Source: Pelodiscus sinensis
Lineage: Eukaryota; Chordata; Testudines; Trionychidae
DNA: 64,000 nucleotides
NCBI RefSeq assembly: GCF_049634645.1
Contig: NC_134720.1
Coordinates: 16,005,001 to 16,069,000 of the forward strand
Direction of reading: 5' to 3'
The translations under genes and the position numbers were made by a program. Below are positions 1 through 9,515 of this stretch, one piece after another. The first letter of the stretch is position 1; the number at the start of each line of letters is the position of its first letter. The notes beneath the pieces are model-generated. The model saw nothing but the letters and a program-made list of their open reading frames with translations, searched no databases and had not been told where the DNA came from.

Positions 1-809
1 AGCTGATGCATTCTGAGTTCTAAAATCTTCATCTTGACTAATCTTGCTGCAATAGTGCCATTTTAACAGCCATCACCATACAGATTGTCAAATATCTTAT
101 AAGATGATAATGCTTAGGAAACATAGTGATTGCCTAGGATTTTAGCCTTCTTGGAGGACTTCTCTGCTCCCATCCAGGGATGGGTTTGGTAGAGCCCTGA
201 CGTCTCCAGCAGGGGACCTTTGGATTAGTCCACCCTCCCTTTCCTCCCAGTTCCTGGCTCTTTCTAAGAGCCACATTAATTTATCAGACTGACACCTCAC
301 CTGTAGTAGCCAGCCAGGGCTTTCAATACAGGTTTCTCTGTTCACCCTGACAACAGCAGAACCATTGCCATTCCAATGCTTAGGATGTGGTAGATTTTGG
401 GAAGTTTCTGCAGGTGTTATACAATCTTTTTCAAGCCAGAGATCCCCACTGATGAGAAGTTTCTGTACACGGAGGCATCCAGCCCCCATTTCATGGCACT
501 TGTAAGATAAAAGGTGTTGTGAAACTACAACAAGCTCAATTGAATTTGATGGGCCAGACCCAACGGCTCTTTGTCACAAATAAGATTTTAGCAGTTGCAA
601 TAAAATCAGAAGAATGGGATTTCACTCTCTTTATTGGAAACCTTCCCATCCATTTGCTATTCTTTGAACACTGTGGAGGAGGCAGGAGATGACTATGATT
701 TCTCGGGAGGAGGGAGTTGTAGTTTTGTTTTGTTTTTTACTAAATATTGTACCTCCCTCCAGCGGCACAAGGAAGCATTTCAGCTGAGAGTTGAATACAT
801 TATGCAAGT
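1..809 (+). other. Intron upstream of the first visible MOGAT1 exon
   Basis: This stretch precedes the splice acceptor at 1238-1239 and, with 1103-1239, is read as intron of the acyltransferase gene. It is AT-rich and non-repetitive to my eye. The open frames in it (142-489 minus and 631-840) have no recognisable domain or splice context, so I treat them as chance frames. Confidence 0.6.
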
Positions 810-1102
810 TAGGGATGTTAAAAGGTAACCATGTAACCACTGAAAAATCTCAGTGGTTACACGGTGCGGGCTCTGCAGTATAAACATTAAAAAATAAGCT
901 TCATACTGCAGAGCCTGCAGCGAAGCCTCCCTGGGAGTGGAGCCGGCAGCTCTAATCCACTGAGTTCCCAGGGAAGAGACTTTGCTGCCTTGCCACAGTA
1001 AAACTGTCTCCTTCGGAGGTGCTGAGTGTAACCGACACCATTAACTGAGAAGCATCCGCTTATTAGCTAAACAGTTAGTTGGTTACACTCTTAACATTCC
1101 TA
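810..1102. mobile_element. Short hAT-like element, TAGGGATGTT family
   Basis: The termini are TAGGGATGTT and AACATTCCTA, an imperfect inverted repeat. They are flanked by ATGCAAGT (802-809) and ATGCAGAT (1103-1110), a decayed 8-bp target duplication typical of hAT transposons. The 293-bp interior carries internal hairpins, for example GTAACCACTG against CAGTGGTTAC, and GCTCTGCAGTAT against ATACTGCAGAGC. It has no coding capacity. Related elements with the same ends lie at 6985, 7774 and 47185. Confidence 0.65.
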
Positions 1103-1239
1103 ATGCAGATACTGTTGAATTTTATAGGCATCAATTAAATTATCTGCATAGATTGATATGACTCATTATGCTGTTGAGGTGAGTTTCACGTCATGATTTG
1201 TTGAGTGCTCTGTGATTATTTACTCTCTTTACTTTACAG

Positions 1240-1439
1240 GGCTCACTTGGTCCCAGTGTTCTCTTTTGGTGAAAATGAACTATTCAAACAAGTTGAAAAT
1301 CCCAGAGGATCATGGCTCAGAACTTTACAGGAAAGACTGCAAAAGATTATGGGTTTTGCCTTGCCAGTGTTTCATGCTAGAGGAATATTTCAGTACAGTT
1401 TTGGCTTGATGCCTTACCGGAAACCTATTCACACGGTTG
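1240..1439 (+). CDS. MOGAT1: MOGAT1 penultimate coding exon (2-acylglycerol O-acyltransferase 1)
   Basis: This exon encodes about 66 residues of a DGAT2-family acyltransferase, the ER-membrane enzyme that adds an acyl-CoA chain to monoacylglycerol to give diacylglycerol. The translation contains VPVFSFGENELF, then GSWLRTLQERLQKIMGFALP, then HARGIFQYSFGLMPYRKPI. These are conserved C-terminal blocks of the MOGAT/DGAT2 family and closest to MOGAT1 from memory; MOGAT2 is the main alternative. The acceptor is CTTTACAG at 1232-1239 after a pyrimidine tract. The donor is GTAAGT at 1440-1445. The exon begins with the third base of a codon and ends with the first base of a Val codon. The HPHG catalytic motif of the family lies in earlier exons, outside the window. 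No stop or frameshift is seen. Confidence 0.93.
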
Positions 1440-1739
1440 GTAAGTGATTCCTGTCATTTTTATAGGAATGCTTAAAATGTCTGATTTGTGGTTAAATTCA
1501 GTAGTCGTGTTCTGTTACAAATGGGCTCTGCCAGAAAGACCTGGCTGCTGTGCATCTAAACACAAGCAAGTGAGGTTTGAAATAAATGTTTGTCTTTCCT
1601 AATGTCTTTATCCTGTTGCGTTGGCGGGAGGAGGAAATAAAGGCAAAAGGCTTTATAAATAATTTATACCAACTGGACCACAATAAGCAATTACAGTAGA
1701 TTGATACAGGAAGAAGAACTTTGCATCAGCCACAGCTGG

Positions 1740-1767
1740 GTGTGTGTGTGTGGGGGGGGGGGGGGGA
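1740..1767. repeat. GT tract followed by poly-G run
   Basis: A short TG microsatellite runs into about 15 G residues. It is a low-complexity tract inside the MOGAT1 intron and its length may be poorly determined by sequencing. Confidence 0.9.
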
Positions 1768-1925
1768 GCTCCATTTGAACAACAGAAGGGGAGCGTCTCT
1801 CTTTAATCTGTGGCCAAATCCTCATTGGACAGCCCAGCTGAGACAGCTGAGTGCTCAGGAATTCCTAAGGAAGTCAGGGGATGTTCCAATCTAGTGAAGA
1901 GCAGTGGAGCATCCTCACAGCCTTG

Positions 1926-2235
1926 CAATTTCATCTACACTGCAGTGCTACTTTGGGATACCAGAGGTATCCTAAAATAACTACCCCACGTCATTAGAAC
2001 ACATCTGCTATTGCGAAATATAGCGGATGCACTATTTTGGCTTCCCTGTAAACCTCGTTGCATGAGGGATAAGTGATGTCTTGAAATAATGTTTTATTTT
2101 GAAATTTGGTGCTGTGTAGATGCACCAAATTTCAAAATAGCCTATTTCGAAAAAGAATTGAAAAAAAAATATGCAATTTGCACAGCGCAAATTGCATATC
2201 TTATTTTGAGCTAAGGGTGCAATGTAGACGCACCC
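1926..2235. mobile_element. Harbinger-type MITE, TTTCGAAAT subfamily
   Basis: The right end reads GTAGACGCACCC, matching the ends of the other palindromic MITEs here. The left end (TTTCATCTACACTGC) is decayed. The arms are related to each other as inverted copies with TTTCGAAA and GCAAATTGCATATC-type blocks. The centre at 2045-2073 carries ACCTCGTTGCATGAGG, a version of the shared loop motif. The flanking duplication is not clear on the left. The arms are close to those at 38317 and 39788. Confidence 0.6.
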
Positions 2236-2244
2236 TAAAACTCA

Positions 2245-2445
2245 GCACCAGGAATCAGCAAATTTGGGTGCCACTCCTGGTTTTGCCATTGATATGTTGG
2301 TTGCACATCGGCAACTCATTTAATCAGTCAGTGCCTTGGTTTCCATACCTATAAAATAGGAACAGGAATGCCAGCATTATCAGAATGGGTTCATTAATAT
2401 TTGTAAAATGTTTGGAGATCTGGTGAAAGGTAACAGTATTAAAAC
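2245..2445 (+). repeat. MIR-type SINE relic
   Basis: The stretch contains the typical MIR sense order: TGCCACTCCTGGTTTTGCCA, then CAACTCATTTAA, then TGCCTTGGTTTCC and a TATAAAATAGGAACAGGA block. This resembles the conserved MIR core and 3' half from memory. It has no clear boundaries or target duplication, as expected for an old copy. Confidence 0.55.
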
Positions 2446-2676
2446 AAATGGCCTAAACTAGTAAAAATGCCTATTGCTTCCATACTTTTGGCTAACATTG
2501 AACAATAATTTTTTTAATGCTAAAAAAGATTCAAAGGTCTTGTTTCACAAAGTAATGACATGAATTTTTTAAAAAATCACGTGGATAGAAAGCCAGAGAA
2601 TTTCTTTTCTAGTGCTGTTAGTAACACACCATCATATATATAGTAGCCCAATGTCTGAGACTCTGTAATGCTGAAA

Positions 2677-2744
2677 TGCTGGCTGTTCCCTCTGGGCAGC
2701 GCTGTTGCCTCCCTGGCTGTTCCCTCTGGGTGGCGCTGTTGCCT
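2677..2744 (+). repeat. Two-copy tandem repeat (~34 bp unit)
   Basis: The unit GGCTGTTCCCTCTGGG followed by a C/T-rich remainder occurs twice in direct succession with few differences. A decayed Harbinger-like end (CAGTGTAGATGCATGC near 2880) follows about 130 bases later, so the tandem unit may be part of that decayed element. Confidence 0.6.
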
Positions 2745-2789
2745 GAGTCATGTTGTTTGCCTCCCGCTGTGGCGCTCGGCTGACTTCCG

Positions 2790-2905
2790 TGCAATTTTCT
2801 TTTGAAATAATGCAATTGCTGTGTGGACACTAGTATTGTTTTTTCTGAAATAATAGCCATTATTCTGGAATAATGGTGCAGTGTAGATGCATGCTGAGAC
2901 TCAGG
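2790..2905. mobile_element. Decayed Harbinger-type MITE fragment
   Basis: The stretch holds TTTGAAATAATGCAATTGC, repeated GAAATAAT/GGAATAAT blocks and a right-end-like AGTGTAGATGCATG. It resembles half of the 1926 or 38317 elements. No duplication or left terminus is visible. Confidence 0.4.
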
Positions 2906-2965
2906 CTGTCTGCACTGTGAGTCAGTGTGATTTCCTGTGCTCATGTACATGTGTACTAGCCCTCA

Positions 2966-3425
2966 GGCTGTGTCTAGACTACATGCCTCTGTCGTTAGAG
3001 GCATGTAGATTAGACACATAGGCAAAGGCAAATGAAGCCGCGATTTAAATGATCGCGGCTTCATTTACATTTACATGGCTGCCGCGCTGAGCCGACAAAT
3101 AGCTGATCAGCTGTTTGTCCGCTCAGCGAGCTAGTCTGGACGCTCCCCTGCCGACGTCAAAGCCCTTTGTCGGCAGCCCCGGTAAACCTCGTCCCACGAG
3201 GAATAAGAGGTTTACCGGGGCTGCCGACAAAGAGCTTTGATGTCGGCAGGGGAGCGTCCAGACTAGCGCGCTGAGCGGACAAACAGCTGATTAGCTGTTT
3301 GTCGGCTCAGCGCGGCAGCCATGTAAATGAAGCCGCGATCATTTAAATCACGGCTTCATTTGCCTTTGCCAAAACAACGAATCTACATGCCTCTGACGAC
3401 AGAGGCATGTAGTTTAGACTTACCC
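2966..3425. mobile_element. 460-bp palindromic Harbinger MITE
   Basis: The element starts GGCTGTGTCTAGACTAC and ends TAGTTTAGACTTACCC, flanked by TCA on both sides (2963-2965 and 3426-3428). The two halves are near-perfect inverted copies, with blocks such as AGCCGCGATTTAAAT and GACAAACAGCTGAT appearing in both orientations. The centre at 3181-3206 has ACCTCGTCCCACGAGG. No protein is encoded; movement would need a transposase supplied from elsewhere. Confidence 0.88.
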
Positions 3426-3428
3426 TCA

Positions 3429-4880
3429 TTGAGCTAGCATGTGTATAAATAGCAGCAAAGCTGCTGTTGCATGTATAAGGGCAGGTGGGAGGGTAAGGTT
3501 GAGTAATGCCTGAAACCAATGGGTAGGTGTTTGGTACAACTCAGCTGTATTTCATCTGCCAATACCCGTACTCTTGTGCCTACAATGCCATTTGTTTTAT
3601 AAGAGCTAGTGCCAGTAGGAGTATGTGAGCAGGGGAATTGCATTCTTGGCTTGCAGTATAGACACAAGGGATAACTGGCAGGGTTTGCAGCCAAGGAGCA
3701 CTACTTGTTCTACCCAGTCTGCTTTTCATTGAGTGGACACAAATCTTGAGAGTTAGGGAAAAAACAATATCTCTATTTCCCTGTGTCCTGTTCTGTCTGC
3801 CCATGTAGTCCAGGGGGAGAAAAATGCTTCATTTATAAAACTGGAGTTTTTTATTTAAATTAAACAGCAATTTATGTTCTTAAAAATAAACAGTTAAAAT
3901 AAAACTTGTATTTATGACAACCTATGTCGAGACAAAAACGTACTGTGACTTATTCATTTAATTTTTTTAAATGGTATATTTACTGCCAGGTTTTAAAGAA
4001 AACCAGACTGTTGTGCTGGTAGAAGTCACTGGCACATCACCTGAAACCAGAGTTTGTTGAAGTGGAAACAAGCTTTGGACAGCAGTATTCTATCCTCTTG
4101 TGCAGGTGCAAAAAAAAAAAAAAAAACTGAAATGAAGAAAATATTCTACTTGTTTAGTTCAAGGATTAGTTTATTCAAAGTTCAAAAACAATTGGGAGTT
4201 GAAGAAACAGGAAACTTGTTTCCTTCTTCCAGTCTGTGAAAAAAACTAAGTGTGAGATACTGAAATCTAGTCATTCTAAAATCCTGAAGGCTATGGTGAC
4301 CAGAAATCAATTCAGTTCACTAACTATGGATACTACTTCCATTGTTTAATTAGTTTTAAATACAAAATATGTTTATCTAAACTCTTTTCTTATGTGTACA
4401 GCACATTTGAAGTTTATATTAATTGAATAAAACTAAATGTAAAGTGATTATTTTGTGCATTTTAATAGAATTTGAATTTCCATACAAGCTTAACTCATAT
4501 CAGAAATAAAAAATTATCCATCTAGCAAATGAGAAATGAATTATTCACCATTTTCTGACAATGAAAAATTAAAAGTACAGAATCTGAATAACTGTAAATT
4601 AAGCTACATAATAAATGTGTATAAATATAGTGTATCTTCTTGTTAGTAAAGAGAAGCACTACACTTCTAAAGTAAACTAAAGACTATATCTGTTTGCAAA
4701 GCAGCATGTTTCAATGCTTCCCAATCAAGGAGATTCAGCCTTTCTTGGGAAAATAACTGCAAAATACAAACCCAAAACAAGATTAAGATAAATTTAAATC
4801 AAGACTTCCTGCTTGCTGATTTAAGTAATGATTAAATTTGTTGATTTACATTACTTGGATTTGCACCAGTCTGCCCTGGC
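3429..4880 (+). other. AT-rich intron sequence, no feature recognised
   Basis: The stretch is AT-rich with a poly-A tract of about 16 bases near 4091-4106. The frames at 3434-3804 (minus) and 4054-4239 have no recognised domain. I see no exon or clear repeat boundary. Confidence 0.5.
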
Positions 4881-5290
4881 TATTGTGAGGACATCAATAC
4901 GTGCCTGTGTTCTTGGACCTGTTTGCAGCATTTAATACCATTGACCATGGCAGGTTGAAGGAAAAGGTTACAAAGAATGGTGGTGGGCATCTGGTCCTTT
5001 GGTTCTAGAGTCCTGAGTTGTGGAGTCTCAAAGGTTCAGTTCTTTCCCCCATTCTTTTAAACATCTACCTGAAGCTCTTGGGAGGCAATCATAAAATGCC
5101 ATGGCCCTGGGAGCCATCAGTGCACAGGGGATACCCAGCAAAACATCGCTTTTACATTTGACACAAGCAGCACAGTCTTCCAGCTGTCCTTTCTGCTTAC
5201 AGTAAGTACCTGGATGGAAGGCAGCTGGCTGAAATAGACACCAGGCAAGATGGAGCTGATGACAGAGGGGAGAGCAAAGCACTCTGATCA
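4881..5290 (+). pseudogene. Ancient LINE (L3/L2/CR1-like) reverse transcriptase relic
   Basis: Conceptual translation in broken frames shows FLDLFAAFNTIDHG, resembling the LDLSAAFDTVDH motif of L2/L3/CR1-clade reverse transcriptases. About 35 codons further it gives GSVLSPILLNIYLKLLG, the QGSVLSPxLFxIYxxPLG block. Stops and frameshifts separate the pieces. The later DGRQLAEIDTRQDGADD stretch may come from the same domain. It is old, truncated at both ends and lies in sense orientation within the MOGAT1 intron. Confidence 0.65.
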
Positions 5291-5367
5291 CTATCCCTAT
5301 AACTCTCCCTTGACAGGCTCCAGCCCAGATTAATAAATCAGCCTACACTATAAGACTCCTTGCTGTT

Positions 5368-5899
5368 TGTCATGATTATGAGGGTTAGCCAGCAGCCAGG
5401 GAACTAAGGGGTTAACATTATCTAAGTCAGGTAGATTCAACCAATAGGAACGTAAGTAAGAATTTCAAACTGGGACAAAGGAATTTTTGGTTTTTCCCTC
5501 CTTTGTCCTGGGTAGTTTCTCTTCAGCTATTGAGGGGGACAGATACTATGTCTCCCTCCAAGAAAAGATTGTTCACTATTTGTAAGTAGGGTAAAGTTTA
5601 GATAAATCCATTAGGTTTTATAGTTTTATGGTTTGGGAAATGGGATCTGATGTCTGTGCATTTTAAAATGTCTTTTTGCTCTCTTTTGTAACTAAGTTCT
5701 AGGCCCATGGTGGGGTTCCCCCATGAGTATATTACTTTATGACTTTTCCATCTAGTCATGCTTGCAACAGGAATATTGTGATGATAATAAAAGTTCTTTC
5801 TCTTTTCTTTCATTAACCTAGTATTAGTTAATTTTTGTGTCCTGGTTTGTACTTTAGGGGTGAGATTTCCCAAGTAGTCTCTCCCTGGTTTCTTTAGCA
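5368..5899 (+). mobile_element. LTR-like sequence (probable endogenous retroelement)
   Basis: The stretch begins TGTCATGATT and could end at CTTTAGCA. It contains an AATAAAAG polyadenylation-like signal near 5790 and is followed by GGTGGTGGCAGCGGAG, which resembles a retroviral leader or primer-binding region. These features suggest an LTR plus a short leader to about 6050. I find no matching second LTR, no coding genes and no clear duplication, so the boundaries are tentative. Confidence 0.4.
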
Positions 5900-6299
5900 T
5901 TATTTGGGTGGTGGCAGCGGAGTTTTTTTCCCAAAAATCTAGGTTTTTAAGATTTTGGGGGGAAGTTTTTTACCAAAGCCTGGAAAGATAAGTTTTTGGA
6001 GTACTTTTGCGGGCCCCCACTTCTACATTTATCATGTCAGAGTGGGGAAGGAGCCATGACACTGGTACTGTACACAGAAACACTGACTGTTTCAATGTAC
6101 AAACATTGAAATCTTCATTTAGTCCAGAGTGCAATAGCATAGCTCCTCCTCTGCTCCAGGCACCAGGAACAGCCTGTTCCCCAGGCTCTGACCAGCACAC
6201 AGGCTTCTCAGAGAAGAGTGTTAATCCAGTGGGAGTAGAATCAAGCAGAAAGCTGAGGGACCAGAACGTTGAGGGACCAGACTAATAATGCTAATGTGC

Positions 6300-6390
6300 C
6301 CAGTTCTGAACATGCACTGGTGTAAATCAAGAGTCACTTTGCTGAAGTCATTGGGACTGATTTTCCACTCTGACTTGGTAACATTTTGCA
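6300..6390. repeat. Old dispersed repeat with GAAGTCATTGGGA motif
   Basis: The stretch TGGTGTAAATCAAGAGTCACTTT-like followed by GAAGTCATTGGGACTG recurs in variant form at 8689-8770, 23135-23215 and 40945-41050. I recall this as an amniote-wide old interspersed motif but cannot name the family. Confidence 0.4.
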
Positions 6391-6461
6391 CCTACTGGGC
6401 ACTCTACACGGGTGTGTAAAGTGGTTCACTAATTGTAAGTCCGTGGAAGATCAGGCCTTAA

Positions 6462-6781
6462 GGGCATGTCTAGACTACCCTCGACTTCTGAAAGAAGATA
6501 TGCAAATTTGGAAGAGGTTTTTTCAAGGAAAAAAAAAGCAGTCTAGATGGGGGTTTTCATGTAACCTCCCACCCCTTTTTCAAAAGAACCCTTATTCCTC
6601 AAAAAATTAGGTTTATAGAGTTCTTTCGAAAAAGGAGGGGGTTGTGCAAAAAACCCCATCTAGATTGCTTTTTTTTTTCTTGAAAAAACCTCTTCAGAAA
6701 AAGGGATCGGAAGAAGATATGCAAATTCACACCAAATTTGCATATCTTCTTTTGGAAGTCGAGGGTAGTCTAGATGTGCCC
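6462..6781. mobile_element. 320-bp palindromic Harbinger MITE
   Basis: The termini are GGGCATGTCTAGACTACC and GGTAGTCTAGATGTGCCC. The left flank is TAA and the right flank ATA, an eroded or shifted 3-bp duplication. Both arms carry GAAGATATGCAAATT blocks and runs of A or T next to GAAAAAGG. The centre around 6595-6612 has CCTCAAAAAATTAGG, a degraded loop motif. Confidence 0.82.
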
Positions 6782-6984
6782 ATAAAGAATAAGTGAAGAC
6801 ATGGTACAGTACACAGTATTGCCTTAAACTGGACCTAGCCCAACATTTTAGGGTCTGATTCTGTACTGCCTTATTGCTAATCAAAATGGTGTTGTCTATA
6901 CCCCTTTGCATAAGTGGAAATGACCACTTAAAGTCAAAGGACGTGGAGAATCTGGGGGACTCAGAGTTAAGTTGATGTTTAAAT

Positions 6985-7658
6985 TAAGGATGTTAAATTG
7001 TGGTTATCTGGCTAATCGTGTAGTCAATACAATTTGTATCGACTACACGATTAATCAATATGGACCGTGCTGCAGAACTGCAACAGAGGTAGCTCCAGGA
7101 GCCGTCTCGAGCTGGGACTGAGCAGTCCCTGCTCATGCTGGCTCCAGGAGACACCCATGCGGGTGCCCTGCATTTGAAATGTAGTAAGAGCTGCCCACGT
7201 CTTATTATATTTAAAATGAAGAGGCGCAGCGTCCCAGACCAATGCGAGCTAAGGCTGCTCGATCCTGGCTTGTGCTGAGTCCGGCAGCCCTTGTTTGTGG
7301 TGGCCAGCCCTGGAACACCCTCCCCCTCCTCCTTCCCTCCTTCTCCCCCATGGACAGGGGCTGGTGCTGGAGTAGCCTCTGGCCACGGTGAGCCTTGGCC
7401 CACCAGAGGCAGAGACTGCTTCACACAGCCACCCCCATATCCCCTCCCTGCTGTCTCTGATAGAGGCAGCAGGGGAGGCAGGCAGCACCATGGCGACAGT
7501 GCTCGGGTGGGACCAGCTTTTAAGCCGACTCCTCCCAGCACTGGCTCCTGATCCCTCCCCACCCTCCACTGCATCTCATAGAGGCAGCAAGTGGGTGGGG
7601 AAAGTGAGTGCTTGATACTCCAGTCGACTACCCAATAAGCTTATTCTTAATATCCCAA
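6985..7658. mobile_element. 674-bp hAT-like element, TAGGGATGTT family
   Basis: The element begins TAAGGATGTTAAATTG and ends CTTAATATCCCAA, flanked by GTTTAAAT (6977-6984) and GTTTAAAG (7659-7666), a 7-of-8 duplication. The left end holds a hairpin of CGTGTAGTCAATAC and GTATCGACTACACG. The GC-rich interior creates long but meaningless frames on the minus strand. The relation to 7774-8646 is clear from the shared CTAATCGTGTA and CGACTAC blocks. Confidence 0.72.
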
Positions 7659-7773
7659 GTTTAAAGCAGAGTGAGAGGAGGATCAGGACCAGAAAGTCTG
7701 CAAAAGAGGAATGTATTGCAGAACTGTGGTCTTCTCATGTGTTTTGAGGGGGCTCTCGTACCATGGTGGGGAT

Positions 7774-8646
7774 TAGGGATGTTAAGAAACAAATAATCAG
7801 CTAATCGTGTAATCGACAGAATTTCTATTGACTACATGATTAGTCGATAGGGTTGGAAGCCACTGGGAGCTACCCCCGGCTATGGCTCTGCAGTTTAAAT
7901 GTAGAAAGAGCCGGACACGCAGGCAGCTTGGCTCTTACTACATTTAAACTGCAGAACTGCAGCGGGGGCAGCTCCTGGACCCGGCACGAGCTGGTGCGGA
8001 GCTGGGCTGGCTCAGTCCTGACTCGCCCCAGGTCCAGCAGCCCCTGGTGCAGAGAGCCCTGAGGGAAGCAAAATGCGCTGGGCAAGCCTGGTAAGAGGCA
8101 GCCGGCAGGTGAGTTTCATTTGGGATGTGCCTGTGGGGCGCGGCCGGAGTCCCTGAGCACCTAGCCCGGCCAGAGGTGCTTCCCCCGGCTCCCCAGCCCA
8201 CATGGACTACGCACACTGCCAGTCCAGCCCAGGGCTGCACACAGCACCGCCAATGGCACCGGTCTGGCTCACCACAGAAGACCCACCCGATGAGCGCTGC
8301 CAGCCCAGCCAATGCAGCGAGCCTGCATCTACCTGAGCCCGGCCTGGGAGCACTGAGGTTGCCTGGCTGCTGCGCTCTGTCTGCCTGGGCTTTGGTCCTC
8401 GACTCCTGGCTAAGTGCCAGGCAGCCCTGGCTGCTTCCCCACCTGCCATGTGTGAGTGGGGTTCCCACCAGCCCGGCGTGTGGGTTAGACAGAGAGCAGA
8501 GCCATGACTGAGCCACTCCCAGAGCAGCTGGCTCGTCCCGGGTCTGGGGGAGGAGGTGGAATGCAAGTAGAGTACTCGAGTACTTGACTGACTACCCGAT
8601 AGGCTTATCGGATAGTTGAGTACTCAACTGCTCTCTTACGTCCCTA
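7774..8646. mobile_element. 873-bp hAT-like element with perfect 8-bp duplication
   Basis: The termini are TAGGGATGTTAAG and CTCTTACGTCCCTA, flanked on both sides by GTGGGGAT (7766-7773 and 8647-8654). The left subterminal hairpin pairs CTAATCGTGTAATCGA with TCGACTAATCATGTAG-like sequence. The right has CGATAGGCTTATCGG and repeated GAGTACT. The interior is CpG-rich with no recognised protein. Long opposite-strand frames (7944-8566) have biased composition only. Confidence 0.82.
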
Positions 8647-8688
8647 GTGGGGATGGCAGAGGAGCAGGGAAAGAAGTAGTTGAAAATA

Positions 8689-8770
8689 CCAGGTGAAATT
8701 CTGGCTCCACTGAAGTCAAAGGGAGTTTTGCTGATGACTTCAGTAGAGCCAGGATTTCATTCACAGTCTG
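8689..8770. repeat. Old inverted dispersed repeat (GAAGTCAAAGGGAG)
   Basis: GAAATTCTGGCTCCACTGAAG is mirrored by CTTCAGTAGAGCCAGGATTTC, making an imperfect hairpin. The sequence resembles the old motif at 6300-6390. It ends about 110 bases before the MOGAT1 terminal exon. Confidence 0.5.
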
Positions 8771-8882
8771 TAAAATAACAAATCTAAGTATCTAGCCAAA
8801 ACTGAAGAGTACTGTACTTTTATCTGCTATAAATAGGTGTCAGTGTAGCTAACATCATTTCTGCTTTGCTTGTTGTTTGTAG

Positions 8883-9037
8883 TTGGGAAGCCTATCCCGG
8901 TGAAACAGAATTTAAATCCCACTCTTGAAGAGATCGAGCAGCTGCATCAGACGTACCTGCAAGAACTAAGGACATTATTTGAAGAACACAAAGAAAAGTA
9001 TGGCATACCAGACCATGAATCTCTCTCCTTTAAATGA
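8883..9037 (+). CDS. MOGAT1: MOGAT1 terminal coding exon
   Basis: The exon follows the acceptor TTGTTTGTAG and completes the Val codon left open by the previous exon. It then reads GKPIPVKQNLNPTLEEIEQ, continues with LHQTYLQELRTLFEEHKEKY and ends GIPDHESLSFK before TGA at 9035-9037. The GxPIPV motif, the LHQTY(M/L)xEL helix and the FEEHKxKYGIP ending are characteristic of MOGAT1-type C-termini; DGAT2 and MOGAT2 diverge here. The frame is intact, supporting a functional gene. The length of this last segment (51 residues) agrees with my memory of the family. Confidence 0.94.
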
Positions 9038-9320
9038 ATGCAAATTCAGGGAATCCAGATATAAGAAAGTGGCCTTGTGATGAAACAAACCATTTCTCAG
9101 TCTGCAGCTACTCTTTATAAGAAAACTGTGTATGCTGGATTAAATTGATAGAATCTCTTCCTATCTTCTCAGTCATGGAAAATCCTTCTTCATGTAGGGT
9201 CTGGTCCTGCAAACCTGTCTGTATGAGTGAACCCTTTGGCTTCACTAAAAATTGTAAGTACTTTTCCCATGACTGGCTTAGCAGCTATGTCAGTGAGAAT
9301 GCTAATGGAGATAGAACATA
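9038..9320 (+). other. MOGAT1: MOGAT1 3' untranslated region (probable)
   Basis: Non-coding sequence directly after the stop codon. ATTAAA at 9139-9144 is a plausible polyadenylation signal, which would make a UTR of roughly 120 bases. AATAAA at 9727-9732 is an alternative but lies beyond a MITE half and in repeat-like sequence. Transcript data are not available here, so the true end is inferred. Confidence 0.5.
9139..9144 (+). promoter_or_regulatory. Candidate polyadenylation signal ATTAAA for MOGAT1
   Basis: This is the first recognised variant signal after the stop codon, about 100 bases downstream. A G/T-richer stretch (GTAGGGTCTGGTCCTG) follows at about 9196. It is only a sequence-based candidate. 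Confidence 0.35.
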
Positions 9321-9515
9321 GGTGTAAATTAGACATATTGAAAGTGCAAATGAAGCCGGGATTTAAATATCCCGCGCTTAATTTGCATAATTGTGACCGC
9401 CGCTTTTTTCCAAAATGGGGCTTTTTGGAAAAAAACCCGGCAGTTTAGACAGGGCATTTTTGAATGAAATGCCCAATTTCAAAAGATCCTGTACTCCTCA
9501 TTTTTTGTAATAATC
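9321..9515. mobile_element. Half of a Harbinger-type MITE
   Basis: Only one arm is present: AAATTAGACATATTGAAAG, then GCAAATGAAGCCGGG, ATTTAAATATCCCG, CGCTTAATTTGCATAA, and a region ending near the loop motif at TACTCCTCATT. The same blocks form complete palindromes at 53099 and 2966. The second arm is missing, perhaps through deletion or later insertion. Confidence 0.6.

Larger units (their letters stand above)
1440..8882 (+). other. Last intron of MOGAT1, rich in transposons
   Basis: The intron runs from donor GTAAGT at 1440 to acceptor TTTGTAG ending at 8882. It is about 7.4 kb and holds a G-run, Harbinger-type palindromes, a MIR, an L3-like LINE relic, an LTR-like stretch and two larger hAT-like elements, each listed separately. 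Minus-strand frames in its GC-rich parts (7.0-8.6 kb) lie inside the hAT elements. Confidence 0.85.

Noticed and set aside
2966..3425. Possible microRNA or long hairpin RNA gene
   Set aside because: The hairpin is fully explained as a MITE with a TCA target duplication. No promoter or small RNA evidence is available from sequence alone.
5368..6050. A complete endogenous retrovirus
   Set aside because: Only an LTR-like stretch and leader-like motif are visible; no internal genes and no second LTR were found.
7944..8566. Long minus-strand frames (119-190 codons) in the GC-rich MOGAT1 intron
   Set aside because: They lie wholly inside a hAT-like element with a perfect 8-bp duplication, have overlapping frames on both strands and no domain. 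Composition explains them.
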